Assembly (NCBI GenBank): GCA_041725895.1
Contig: JBGRQA010000006.1
Coordinates: 124,001-188,000 of the forward strand
Direction of reading: 5' to 3'
Source: JBGRQA01 sp041725895
GTDB lineage: Bacteria > Bacteroidota > Bacteroidia > Bacteroidales > Marinifilaceae
DNA length: 64,000 nucleotides
Below the pieces are notes generated by a model that was not told the origin of the DNA, searched no databases, and saw only the letters and a program-made list of their open reading frames with translations. Below, one piece after another: positions 9,059-18,031 of the stretch. The position numbers and the translations under genes were made by a program. Each line of letters starts with the position of its first letter. The stretch's first letter is position 1.

Positions 9059-11134
9059 TTAAATTTTCCAAATTTCCTTATTAAGCTTCACGACATTTTC
9101 TGAACATCCCCAATCTCCACATGGAGAAACTTCTTCCATCGACCAATCAGCATTCAAAATATCGTTATATGTTTTTTTCGATTTTTCTGATTTTAGATTG
9201 TAAGCATCTATCCTACCCAAGTATTTTATTGGATGCTTAAAATGGACATACAAACCATTCTTATCAGCATGTGGTTTATTCTTCTTTTCAAGTTTTAATA
9301 TATTTCTAAACTTGGTGAAACCATAGCCCATCCAATCATGGTTCTTCTTGTCTTGTTCTGTAAAACCAGAAATTGCACAATCAGCTAAATACAGTTTTGT
9401 ACCACTTAAACCGGTAGTATTTCCTACTTGTCTTTCAAAGACAGTGTTATAACGATGGCCTACTTTTTTCGCACTGTTATTGAAAATAACAGATTCATGC
9501 ACTTCTGTATCGGTGTAACTATAAATAGCCCCCCTGGTATTTCTTGCCCAACAATTAGTCACAGTACAGCCAATCACAAAAATTTTCTTCTGATATTGCT
9601 TATAATAACTAGCGAATCCTCCTCCATTATCGGCTGTACCATTGGCTAACAGACAATTTTTAATCACATTACTACCACAGGCATATATACAACCACCATT
9701 ATCAGCTGCAGAACAATTAATAATCTTTGAACCGGTTACTTTTGCATCTCCATTGCAATAGACTCCTCCGCCTGATCCCCAGTAGGCATCACAACTGCAT
9801 ATATAACACTCATCAACATGGGCATTAATGGCGTATATTCCTCCTCCTTGAACATTAACTCTATCGGAATCAATTTTTTTGTTCGAATTATAACTGTAGC
9901 AGAATCTTACCACATTTCCTTTGAAGTGTACAGGTCCCATTAAATAGGCACCACCACCTCTTCCTCGAACTGCATCCAGATAGCAATTGAAAAACCTATT
10001 TTTACTAACCTCAAAATTTATTTTTTTCAGATATTTTTCATTCGTTGTGGTGTTAAAAGATAATCCACCACCTGTTGCATCACTATCCCTCGCTCTATTA
10101 TCTATTTTATTAACATGGCATTTGTAAAAATTATTTCTATGGATTAAAAAGTTATGTCCTTTTTTAATTTCAACCTTCACAGGTTGTTTAATTTTCTGGT
10201 ATAGACCTCCACCATCTGAGGTAGAAGAGCTTGCATAAGCTGAGCAAGCATTAAATATATTATTAACAATCCTGGTATTTGATATTGCTGAAGCAGTTAT
10301 TTCTGAAAATTGTGCAACTCCACCACCTACACTTGCAGCATGACAGCCATAGAAAAGATTGTGATCCAATATCAAATTATTTTTACCTGTTTGACTATTA
10401 TAAATGCCTCCTCCATTATTCGACCAACACTCATGAAATAAAGTGTTTTTTACCAGAAGATCATTTCCCTCATAACATACTCCTCCTCCATTATTTACGG
10501 CATAACAACTTTGAATATCACAATTGATTACGTCCAATGGACTAGATATGGCAATTCCTCCTCCATTGTGATGTATACCACCTCCATCAGCAACTCCACC
10601 TGTTAATTTTAGACCATCGATTACAATTTTTTCTTTAAATTTATCTTTAGCAAAAAACAGATGTGTACAATTGTCCTTCATATTGCAGGCACTCCATGGA
10701 TGTGATTTTGAATTAGCGTCTTCTACCAAACGGGGGTTCCACTTACTAACATCATCGTCCCGGTTTTTGTCTCCGCTAATAATGGTTTCATGTGCTAAAA
10801 ATTTCCAGTCCAAAGAGTCTTTGTATTCTCTATCCTTTGAATACTTTTCAGTTCCCTTAAATCCTCCCAAAATGTGAAGTGGCTTTCGAATAATAAATCC
10901 TGTATCATTTGGAGGGATGTAGGTTCCTGCAGCTATCCATATTGAATCTCCGGTAGATGCAGCCTCCAGGGCTGGCTGAATATCTGTAAAAGCATCTTGC
11001 CATGACTCGCCGGATTGGTTTCCGGATGCATCATGATTGACGTAGAAAATTTTTTTCTCTTTTGTACACGAACTAAGTATCCCTAATAAAAAAATGAGGA
11101 CTACTGAGCATATTTTAATGTTTGCAGTTTTCAT
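9059..11134 (-). CDS. right-handed beta-helix lipoprotein
   Basis: A 691-residue protein with a lipoprotein signal (lipobox LSSC, about residues 20-23). It then has the typical start of Bacteroidota parallel beta-helix surface proteins: YVNHDASG, SWQDAFTDIQPAL, SIWIAAGTY. From ~190 to ~520 there are recurrent GGGI/GGGV/NGGG turns spaced 20-40 residues, as in polymorphic-membrane-protein or pectate-lyase-like helices. The C-terminus has no recognisable sorting domain. It is probably exposed on the outer membrane and binds or degrades a polysaccharide, but no catalytic residues can be assigned. It stands alone, with a small membrane protein gene upstream on the same strand. Confidence 0.8.
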   Translation of the reverse strand: MKTANIKICSVVLIFLLGILSSCTKEKKIFYVNHDASGNQSGESWQDAFTDIQPALEAASTGDSIWIAAGTYIPPNDTGFIIRKPLHILGGFKGTEKYSKDREYKDSLDWKFLAHETIISGDKNRDDDVSKWNPRLVEDANSKSHPWSACNMKDNCTHLFFAKDKFKEKIVIDGLKLTGGVADGGGIHHNGGGIAISSPLDVINCDIQSCYAVNNGGGVCYEGNDLLVKNTLFHECWSNNGGGIYNSQTGKNNLILDHNLFYGCHAASVGGGVAQFSEITASAISNTRIVNNIFNACSAYASSSTSDGGGLYQKIKQPVKVEIKKGHNFLIHRNNFYKCHVNKIDNRARDSDATGGGLSFNTTTNEKYLKKINFEVSKNRFFNCYLDAVRGRGGGAYLMGPVHFKGNVVRFCYSYNSNKKIDSDRVNVQGGGIYAINAHVDECYICSCDAYWGSGGGVYCNGDAKVTGSKIINCSAADNGGCIYACGSNVIKNCLLANGTADNGGGFASYYKQYQKKIFVIGCTVTNCWARNTRGAIYSYTDTEVHESVIFNNSAKKVGHRYNTVFERQVGNTTGLSGTKLYLADCAISGFTEQDKKNHDWMGYGFTKFRNILKLEKKNKPHADKNGLYVHFKHPIKYLGRIDAYNLKSEKSKKTYNDILNADWSMEEVSPCGDWGCSENVVKLNKEIWKI

Positions 11135-11220
11135 TGGATATATTTTAGTCTAAAATATTTTAACATTCGCATTAGGTTAAATAAGAGTAGGAATACATAA
11201 AAAGATTCCTACTCTACTCT

Positions 11221-11523
11221 TTAGAACGATAATGCTGCACCAATACCAGCAAATACTACTAACAGAAGTATTATTCCGATTAATGAAATAACAAGACCTG
11301 CTATAGCCATACCTTTAGGATTTTTAAATACTCCAATAAACGAAAGGATTAACCCTAAAACCCAGACTACCCAGCCAAGAAATGGAACCCAACCAAGAAA
11401 AAGAGCAATTAATGCAAGAACAAATCCTGCTGTTCCTGTTCCGTTAGACTTTTTTCCCTCTTGAGTAATAACAATCGTTTGACCAGAATTACTTTGCTCG
11501 CTAGTTTTAACTGCTTGTGTCAT
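11221..11523 (-). CDS. small DUF4190-like membrane protein
   Basis: A 100-residue protein. A polar N-terminal ~30 residues (Gln/Ser/Thr-rich) precede two or three hydrophobic Gly-rich helices (GFVLALIALFLGWVPFLGW, GLILSFIGVF and GMAIAGLVISLIGIILLLV). The alternation of a TM, the K(N)PKG turn and AIAGLVIS is typical of DUF4190-type proteins. A related architecture occurs at 35165. No function is known; it resides in the inner membrane by prediction. Confidence 0.7.
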   Translation of the reverse strand: MTQAVKTSEQSNSGQTIVITQEGKKSNGTGTAGFVLALIALFLGWVPFLGWVVWVLGLILSFIGVFKNPKGMAIAGLVISLIGIILLLVVFAGIGAALSF

Positions 11524-11739
11524 TTTGATAATTTTTAATTAGGATTAATTTATTTTAAATCAAAAATGTGAAAGAAACCAGTATCACATTCTTGTTTCAA
11601 TTTCATTGCTATTATGCAACCCTGAAATGTAAATTGGCATTAACATGACAATTACCAAACTTTTATTTACTCACCAACAAATCAACTGGCTCCCAATTCG
11701 TTTGGCGATTATCGTTAAAGACTGTTGCTTTTGTAAGAG

Positions 11740-12408
11740 TTATTCTTTTACCATATCCACCAACATCATCACCAAAGCCTTCCCAATCTCATACAGTTCC
11801 ACAATATGATCACCACTCATTGTTACATAGCTAATAAGCATGGACATGCGGCCAATCACAAATGAAATGAGCATTCCAAAAATGAAAATCTGAAAGAATA
11901 GGATGATCAGGTAGGACCACACCAGCCCAAACACCTGCAAATCGGGCTGATTACGGTGAGCCTGCCGAATTCCTATTGAAAAGGAAAAGCCCAATGATAC
12001 GCCTAACAAGCCGAAATAAACTTCGGCTCCCGAACTGGCCAGGATAAAATAGATTGGAAAAATAAAAACCGTTATCAAAGGGAAAAAATAGGGCGATAGT
12101 ACCGATAGAATGTTGTGTTTTCCTTTGAAGACAAAAACACCTCCCATATTTGCTTCCACATTCAAGCCAACGGGTTTGTTAAAAGTTAACACCCCAAGAG
12201 TATTGTGAGTTAATTCATGTGCCAGAATTGCCAGGTAACCATGAGCTTTTACAAATAATGTTGTAAGCAGAAATCCTCCTCCCAAAGCGATAAAAAATAT
12301 CTTCTGATACAGATCTGCAAAAGAAATCATTTGTATCGTAGCAAACAGTTCCCGACCGAATGCATAAATTAGTAAGGGAATCAGTATTTTAAATAGTTTT
12401 GTTATCAT
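11740..12408 (-). CDS. M50-like membrane zinc peptidase
   Basis: A 222-residue integral membrane protein with about five or six hydrophobic segments. The motif ILAHELTHNTLG (~residues 62-73) is an HExxH zinc site inside a membrane helix, as in M50/site-2-protease-like peptidases. A downstream segment HRNQPDLQVFG (~150) may supply the third ligand Asp. It lacks PDZ or CBS domains, so it resembles compact M50B-like proteins. It follows the M23 peptidase gene by 84 bp on the same strand and may be the last gene of the envelope operon. The substrate is unknown. Confidence 0.65.
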   Translation of the reverse strand: MITKLFKILIPLLIYAFGRELFATIQMISFADLYQKIFFIALGGGFLLTTLFVKAHGYLAILAHELTHNTLGVLTFNKPVGLNVEANMGGVFVFKGKHNILSVLSPYFFPLITVFIFPIYFILASSGAEVYFGLLGVSLGFSFSIGIRQAHRNQPDLQVFGLVWSYLIILFFQIFIFGMLISFVIGRMSMLISYVTMSGDHIVELYEIGKALVMMLVDMVKE

Positions 12409-12492
12409 ATTTCGTTGATTGATTAGTCACTAGTCAGTAAACTTTAGCTAAAAAGGCAATGCTACATCACCGACTATTGACAGATGATTTAA

Positions 12493-13512
12493 TTAACCGA
12501 AGAATCGTTCCGGGTTAACTCTCTTTTTATTTTTTAGGATTTCGTAGTGCAAATGCGGCCCGCTAGAACGACCGGTACTGCCTACCTCCCCAATTACATC
12601 CCCTCTTGATACCTTCTGCCCGTTTTTAATCCTTATTTTGGACAGATGCCCGTATACTGTTTCGAAACCATTGCTGTGTTTTATCTTAATATAGTTTCCG
12701 TAACCATTATTCCAGCCCGATTTTACAACAACCCCATCGGCAGGCACGTGAATTTCGGTTCCTTTTGGACAGGCCATATCCACTCCCCCATGAAACCGCC
12801 AACGAAACAGGGTAGGATGAAATCGGTTCCCAAATTTCGAACTCAACCGATAGCTGGCATAAATGGGTTTGGTACTGGGAATACTTCGTTTCTCTGCTTC
12901 TATAAGGCTTTCCCTGTCGATTTTGGGACTTGTATTCTCTTTTACAGGTACAGGCTTTGAAACCATCATCACCTCCTCCTTACTGGTTTGTGTCTCCACC
13001 ATACTGGTTTGAGCCTCAACCTCATCAACCTTTGCTTCTACCTGATTGGTTTCGACCTGAGCTGCTGTTGTTTTGGCCTCTACTTTCTCTTCTTTGACAG
13101 GAATAACTTTTGCTTCCTCAGAACCTATTTCCTCATCCGATTTCTCTTCCATCCGGGCCAACTGCCTGTTTATTTTTCGTTTAATCTGCACTATTTCATC
13201 ATTTAGGGTAGCAGTCAAATTCACATATTTCGGGGGAGTAGGCTTAACAACAGCTTCCTTGTTTTTGATCTCTACCTTTTCCGAAACAGGAGTCTCCACC
13301 TCATACCCCAGTATCTCTTTGTTCCAATCGAGTTCGTTTCTTTTGAATGCCTCAAATTTTCGTTTTTCGTTCTCCTTGTATTTCTGAAAACGTGCCTTTT
13401 CAGCCTTCTTATACTCCTCAAACGATTGGTATTCCTGTGCTTTCATTTGTAAACCGGAGCACAATAGAATTGCAACTAATAAAAATCGGATCGCTGTAAT
13501 ATTTAATTTCAT
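12493..13512 (-). CDS. M23 (LytM-type) peptidase
   Basis: A 339-residue secreted metallopeptidase. A signal peptide (~1-25, ending LQMKAQ) is followed by a Lys/Glu-rich coiled segment (~28-60). A long Glu/Val/Lys low-complexity linker with repeated VEAQTS-like units runs to ~215. The LytM domain covers ~225-339. Zinc ligands are visible in HGGVDMA and HLHYE, with NGYGNYIKIKHSNG and YGHLS between them, so the domain appears catalytically complete. Such enzymes cleave peptidoglycan peptide crosslinks. It lies 27 nt downstream of an LPP20-like gene on the same strand, linking cell-wall cleavage with the CsgG/LPP20 lipoprotein group. Confidence 0.88.
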   Translation of the reverse strand: MKLNITAIRFLLVAILLCSGLQMKAQEYQSFEEYKKAEKARFQKYKENEKRKFEAFKRNELDWNKEILGYEVETPVSEKVEIKNKEAVVKPTPPKYVNLTATLNDEIVQIKRKINRQLARMEEKSDEEIGSEEAKVIPVKEEKVEAKTTAAQVETNQVEAKVDEVEAQTSMVETQTSKEEVMMVSKPVPVKENTSPKIDRESLIEAEKRSIPSTKPIYASYRLSSKFGNRFHPTLFRWRFHGGVDMACPKGTEIHVPADGVVVKSGWNNGYGNYIKIKHSNGFETVYGHLSKIRIKNGQKVSRGDVIGEVGSTGRSSGPHLHYEILKNKKRVNPERFFG

Positions 13513-13539
13513 TGTTTTTCGGTTTTAAGCTTGAATGGT

Positions 13540-14511
13540 TTATAAAGTAGTTTGCATATACAGTCTGTTCCCTTCAGCTTTCAATTTTGAAATCCGGAAC
13601 TTCATTTTTTGATAGTCGACTATTCGGAAAAGATTCTTGAACATTTCGTTGTACTTATCTCCCAATGATTTCACCTGCCCTCCATCCTTGGTCATCAGCA
13701 AAAGGTTATTCAGAATCACATCCAGATATGCATTCCAAAATGAATAGTTTAATGAGGCTCCAATTAAACCTGATTGGTAATACGTACTATCCTGAGCCTG
13801 GTAGGGTTGATACCGATACACACCGGAGGGAAATTTAATTTCGTACTGATTGATTTTTGAAACAATATCTTTGCCTGATTTTGTATTGTAGGAATAGTAT
13901 TGCAATGATTTAACGGCAAATTTTTCAGGGTTGCGAATATGCAATTTGATAAAATTATAGCTCTCTTCTCTTGCGCCTTTTGTCTCACATTGCAATAGAT
14001 CTGCCGATATTCGAATAGTGGTTGTAGTATCACATGTAGCTTCAACATCCTGCAACCGGGGGGATTTAATTAAAACAAAAACCTCATCGAAAGCAGAAGT
14101 ATAGGTCTCTTCAATTTCGATCGCATTTAAATCGATACAGGCTACAGAAAAAATATTTGTTAGGCTAACAAATTTGGAGGAAGCATATCGCCCCCCCTTA
14201 TCGGCTGAATAGTTGTCTACAATAGACCTGTAGGCCAGATTTTGCTGCAAACATGCAATTGCAACTGCTCTTACCTTGGCTTGAGCTATGGCCAATTCGG
14301 AATCCATGTAGGGATCGGAAATCCCCATACTATATTCCCCACTTTCTAATGATGAATAAATCCATTGAGGGAATACGGAGTTTTTGGGACAGAAATCATT
14401 ACTCCACCCTGCCGAATCCAGAGGGAAAGAGCAGGAATCTATAACCTGCCCTTTCAACTGAATTCCTAATAAACTAATTAAGAAAAATATCAATGTTGAT
14501 TTGATATTCAT
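13540..14511 (-). CDS. secreted LPP20-like protein
   Basis: A 323-residue exported protein with signal peptide ~1-22 (ending QLKGQ). The sequence FPQWIYSSLESGEYSMGIS then AIAQAKVRAVAIACLQQNLA (~45-90) has the LPP20/FlgT-like signature: 'W' and 'GIS' before a helix of Ala-rich residues. The rest is beta-rich with no enzyme motifs. It is 22 nt downstream of another LPP20-like gene and 27 nt upstream of the M23 gene, so all three are very likely cotranscribed. Specific function unknown. Confidence 0.7.
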   Translation of the reverse strand: MNIKSTLIFFLISLLGIQLKGQVIDSCSFPLDSAGWSNDFCPKNSVFPQWIYSSLESGEYSMGISDPYMDSELAIAQAKVRAVAIACLQQNLAYRSIVDNYSADKGGRYASSKFVSLTNIFSVACIDLNAIEIEETYTSAFDEVFVLIKSPRLQDVEATCDTTTTIRISADLLQCETKGAREESYNFIKLHIRNPEKFAVKSLQYYSYNTKSGKDIVSKINQYEIKFPSGVYRYQPYQAQDSTYYQSGLIGASLNYSFWNAYLDVILNNLLLMTKDGGQVKSLGDKYNEMFKNLFRIVDYQKMKFRISKLKAEGNRLYMQTTL

Positions 14512-14533
14512 AGTAAAATAGTATTACTCAAAT

Positions 14534-15100
14534 TCAAGATCCTACCTTGGCCATCTCCTCTTTCAAGTCTTTCTTGAATTTTTCGTATTCAAAATCGATT
14601 TTCAGCTTATCATCCTGGCTGATTCTATCCTGCATACTTTTAACAATCTCATCTCCTGCCAGCTCCATGGCCACATAGCAATGAAATTTCCCTTCTTTGG
14701 TTTTCTTCATTTTTTCGCAAATTACCCGGGTCCCGGAAACAACTTGTTTCACAACAATTCGGGGTAAATCCTGAAAGCGTTGCTTGGCTTCCTCGTTGCC
14801 ATTAAAATTATGAGAAGAGGAATAGTTATCGGTAACCCTTTCTACTTTGGCCTCAATAGCAGTAGCCAACTCTGCACGAGCATTGGTATAAGCCATCTTT
14901 TTGGCAATATCCATATTCATGCTTAAGCCGTCAGCCGAAGCTCTAAAATATTCAGCGTTGGTCCTAAACTCAGGGCCGGTACAGGGTACATCAAAATCCA
15001 CCTCATCGGGCTGTTGAACCTGTGCTACTTTTGGTGCTGAGCACGCAAACATGGCAGCCATCATAGCTATCGCCATCAATTGACTTAAACGTGTTTTCAT
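14534..15100 (-). CDS. LPP20-like lipoprotein
   Basis: A 188-residue lipoprotein: signal peptide with lipobox MFAC (~16-20), then a short linker. An LPP20-type domain follows (FRASADGLSMNMDIAKKMAYTNARAELATAIEAKV) in which an Ala-rich helix follows a short strand. Later segments (RIVVKQVVSGTRVICEK, KFHCYVAMEL) resemble the C-terminal strands of the family, in which a tyrosine- or Val-rich strand ends VAMEL. It is the shortest and cleanest family member of the three in this operon. Homologues in other phyla are outer-membrane lipoproteins associated with flagella or pili; this organism shows neither here. Confidence 0.75.
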   Translation of the reverse strand: MKTRLSQLMAIAMMAAMFACSAPKVAQVQQPDEVDFDVPCTGPEFRTNAEYFRASADGLSMNMDIAKKMAYTNARAELATAIEAKVERVTDNYSSSHNFNGNEEAKQRFQDLPRIVVKQVVSGTRVICEKMKKTKEGKFHCYVAMELAGDEIVKSMQDRISQDDKLKIDFEYEKFKKDLKEEMAKVGS

Positions 15101-15280
15101 TTGTCTAAAATTTAATTTTAAAGGCTATCTGGAACTCACCAATATTGTCATCCCTTTGTGTAAAAAGGGATTTCTCATGGCTTGTTTCATTCTTTACTAA
15201 TTCTTTTTCTTACTGATCATTTGAATTGCAACAAATGCAACTTGAAAAGAAGACAGAGCTCTTAAAATGCGAACATCTTT

Positions 15281-16711
15281 TTACTGATGTTCTGCAGCAA
15301 CATGAGCTGGTTTGGCAGTCAACTGAAGTTTCTTCAGTTCCTGTATTAGTTTCCGCTTTATCTTCTTTAGAATATTTCGGCTGGCCGACATCCTGGCTGC
15401 CGACATGGAAGTGCTTTCAGGCGCTAACGATCGCATATCGTTTACAGAATAGTCAAATACTGTTTCCTGACTTTTTTTGCTGGTAATCTGTAAGGAAACG
15501 GATGAGAAATACTCATTCATATTGTACATCTCGCCGGGGATTCTCTCACCTTTTCTGAATTCCTCATTCAAATCAACAATGATGTCTGCCATTTCTTCAT
15601 TGGGCACAAAGTTGAAGTAATTGTTGGTTAACACCCTTTTCAAGGACTTCAGCAGGCTGGAATTGGATTGTGCTCCCTGTTTTAAATAAGCCTTCAGAGT
15701 GGGGGACTCCAATCTCAATTCAAGCTGCACCTCCGGCACCGATTGAATGTTTTCTGACAGTCTTCGCACCAACTCGTTCCGATCACCCGAACATAATCTA
15801 TCCAAATCGGGCGAAATACGAATCAATTGTCGTGCTTGCTTACTGGTAACGTTCAAAATCTGTAAGCTTGCATCTCCTTTATCATTGGTTAAAACCCCGC
15901 TGTTAACATCTCCCGATCCGGAGGTAAACTGAAACTTCAAGGGCAAATTAGTAACAGCATTCTCCCCTCTTCTCACCCGAACCCAAATAACATCTTTCAC
16001 AGCTTGGAACATCTGTCCATATACAATTTTTGGATCAGTCACTATTTGCACTCCTTCGAAAACTCCAGCTAACCCCTGGTACAATTCGTTACCCAGATAA
16101 TATTTAGCTCCATTTTTCTGAAAGGGCAAATTTCGATTCAAATCGTTCTGAATTAGCTTTAGCCCTTCAATGTAATTGAATAGGGCACCAGACAGATTTC
16201 CCGAAAGTTTGTGTGACCTGGCTTTTTCAAGATGATCAAAGGCTTTTTCCTGGATCTGCTCCAATCGCAAGCGCTCCTTCTCCTTATAATCGTACTTGTT
16301 TAGCTGATAGTAAACCCAATATTCCTGGTCATTCTCCCAGCTTTCAACCAACTGATAATCTTCAATGGTTTTCTGAGCTTCCAACTGAATATTCTCCTTA
16401 AAATAGCTGGAAATTTTCCCATTGTCATCCAACGAATTCAACAGGGAATTACTGGCTACTTTTACCTCAATCTCCGAAATCAAATCACTCAGAGCCTTTT
16501 GTTTGGCAACTTTCATGTAATCTGTTTCCGACTTTGAGGCATAACCAATCCCAATGTAATACATTGTATTAATCGGTCGGCCACTTGCCCATCCAGGCCT
16601 GTTTTGTGCTCCCGCCTGAAAGGAAAAGAACAGAATCAAGCACAATGCCAGGGAAAAAAAATTCCCTGACGGCATGCTTTTCTTACTCAAATATAGAAAT
16701 CCAAACATCAT
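15281..16711 (-). CDS. large LPP20-domain exported protein
   Basis: A 476-residue exported protein. The N-terminal LPP20-like domain is recognised by RPGWASGRPINTMYYIGIGYA, in which W-x-x-G precedes Y-x-G-I-G, followed by the helix VAKQKALSDLISEIEVKVAS and the strand EYWVYYQLNKYDYKEK. A TPR-like helical stretch and beta-rich C-terminal half follow. The start is ambiguous: the first ATG gives MMFGFLYLSKK before an internal Met whose following 23 residues form a cleaner signal peptide ending QAGAQ (that start would be 16675). It is 24 nt downstream of the DUF6175-like gene. Probably periplasmic or outer-membrane; function unknown. Confidence 0.72.
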   Translation of the reverse strand: MMFGFLYLSKKSMPSGNFFSLALCLILFFSFQAGAQNRPGWASGRPINTMYYIGIGYASKSETDYMKVAKQKALSDLISEIEVKVASNSLLNSLDDNGKISSYFKENIQLEAQKTIEDYQLVESWENDQEYWVYYQLNKYDYKEKERLRLEQIQEKAFDHLEKARSHKLSGNLSGALFNYIEGLKLIQNDLNRNLPFQKNGAKYYLGNELYQGLAGVFEGVQIVTDPKIVYGQMFQAVKDVIWVRVRRGENAVTNLPLKFQFTSGSGDVNSGVLTNDKGDASLQILNVTSKQARQLIRISPDLDRLCSGDRNELVRRLSENIQSVPEVQLELRLESPTLKAYLKQGAQSNSSLLKSLKRVLTNNYFNFVPNEEMADIIVDLNEEFRKGERIPGEMYNMNEYFSSVSLQITSKKSQETVFDYSVNDMRSLAPESTSMSAARMSASRNILKKIKRKLIQELKKLQLTAKPAHVAAEHQ

Positions 16712-16735
16712 TGTATTTTTTGCATGTTTTAAGCA

Positions 16736-18010
16736 CTATTCCTGAATAGTGATGTAAATGGTATTTCCATCCACCCGCTTGCGGCAGGCGATACCTACAT
16801 CACTTCGGAGGTATTCCCACAGATTAAAGGCAAAATCACTAACACTGTATGGATTGCCATTTGAATCATTTGCTGGAATCTGAATCTGATCAAAAATGAT
16901 GGATTCGGCTACTGCCCCCTGAACATGGTAACGCCCCTTGTGTGCATTCTTCTTCACCCACAAACGCAACAAATCGGACAAAGGCAATTGATCGTTACCC
17001 AATTCACTATCCATATCAGTAGATGCATCGCTGGCAATAGAAACATTTAAGACAATGGTATTTCCATTGCTGGCCTTTTTCTGAAAATTGGCATTCACCT
17101 GCGCCAGAAAATCATCAAGAATAATTTTTATGGCCAGGGAACTCAATTTATCCATTTGTGTAGTTCTGAAACGAGGCGACCAATTCTGTTTATTGGCCAG
17201 CACATTTCCGGTAGAGGTTTCGTAAGCTTTCAGAATTAAAGCAACACGATTCCCGTTGGCAGCAAAATCCTTTCTCACATCCACTGTTACATAAACATCT
17301 GAACCGGAATTGCGCAACAATTGCTTATCAACCGATTGGGCATCGTTCATCTCAAAATTGGCCGAACGCATAGCTGCATTTACTTTGGCCTCAAAATCAA
17401 TTGTATTTACCCCTTTCTGATTGAAACCTTCCTGAACAGTTGCAACAGCAATTCTTCTGTCAAAATCATTCTGCAGAATATTCTTGTAGGAATCACCATC
17501 CCGTTTGTAAGGAATCACCATAATGGTTGGCATTTGAATTTCTTCTGCCACTTCGGCTAAATCCTTTTCTTTCTTCTTGACAATTACATTGTATGCTTCC
17601 AAATCTCGTTTCAATGCATTGATGTAGATTGTGACGGTAACAGTAGCCTTGTAGGACTTCCCAACTTTAATTGGTTCGCCTACATTTATGCACGATTTGG
17701 TAAACATTCCGTATCGGTTTTCCCGGAAGAATCTGTCGAAATATTTGGAATGCTTAAGCTTGGCTTGAGCGGTCACCAAAGGTTCTCCATCATTGTATCC
17801 TGCTACACCAATATTAAAAAGAGAGTTAAATGCTGCCCGATGAGCCTGGGCAGCAACATATTTCTTTTTACCGGCAAAGCCAGATGCATTTAAAGTGATC
17901 GTTTTTTCTGATTTACTCAGGAAAGTAACCTCTCCATTGATGTAATCCTGAGCAATACCAAGATTTGAAACCAAGCAAACAAGTAATAGTATGATTATAC
18001 TTTTTTTCAT
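16736..18010 (-). CDS. DUF6175-like exported protein
   Basis: A 424-residue exported protein with signal peptide ~1-20 (ending LGIAQ). An N-terminal region (AAQAHRAAFNSLFNIGVAG) again has the Ala-rich helix seen in LPP20-type proteins. The central section PTIMVIPYKRDGDSYKNIL leads into a domain resembling the nucleotide-free CsgG/LpoB fold (DRRIAVATVQEGFNQKGVNTIDFEAKV, then LLRNSGSDVYVTVDV). This matches proteins I remember as DUF6175. It sits 21 nt after the CsgG-like gene, with 24 nt to the next, in a clear operon. It may assemble with the CsgG-like protein at the outer membrane. Confidence 0.7.
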   Translation of the reverse strand: MKKSIIILLLVCLVSNLGIAQDYINGEVTFLSKSEKTITLNASGFAGKKKYVAAQAHRAAFNSLFNIGVAGYNDGEPLVTAQAKLKHSKYFDRFFRENRYGMFTKSCINVGEPIKVGKSYKATVTVTIYINALKRDLEAYNVIVKKKEKDLAEVAEEIQMPTIMVIPYKRDGDSYKNILQNDFDRRIAVATVQEGFNQKGVNTIDFEAKVNAAMRSANFEMNDAQSVDKQLLRNSGSDVYVTVDVRKDFAANGNRVALILKAYETSTGNVLANKQNWSPRFRTTQMDKLSSLAIKIILDDFLAQVNANFQKKASNGNTIVLNVSIASDASTDMDSELGNDQLPLSDLLRLWVKKNAHKGRYHVQGAVAESIIFDQIQIPANDSNGNPYSVSDFAFNLWEYLRSDVGIACRKRVDGNTIYITIQE

Positions 18011-18031
18011 TGATGCTAATTTTCATTCCTG

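Noticed and set aside
12420..12450. TAGTCACTAGTC-type short repeats as attachment site
   Set aside because: Short, AT-biased, also loosely similar near 19015, with no integrase or element borders.
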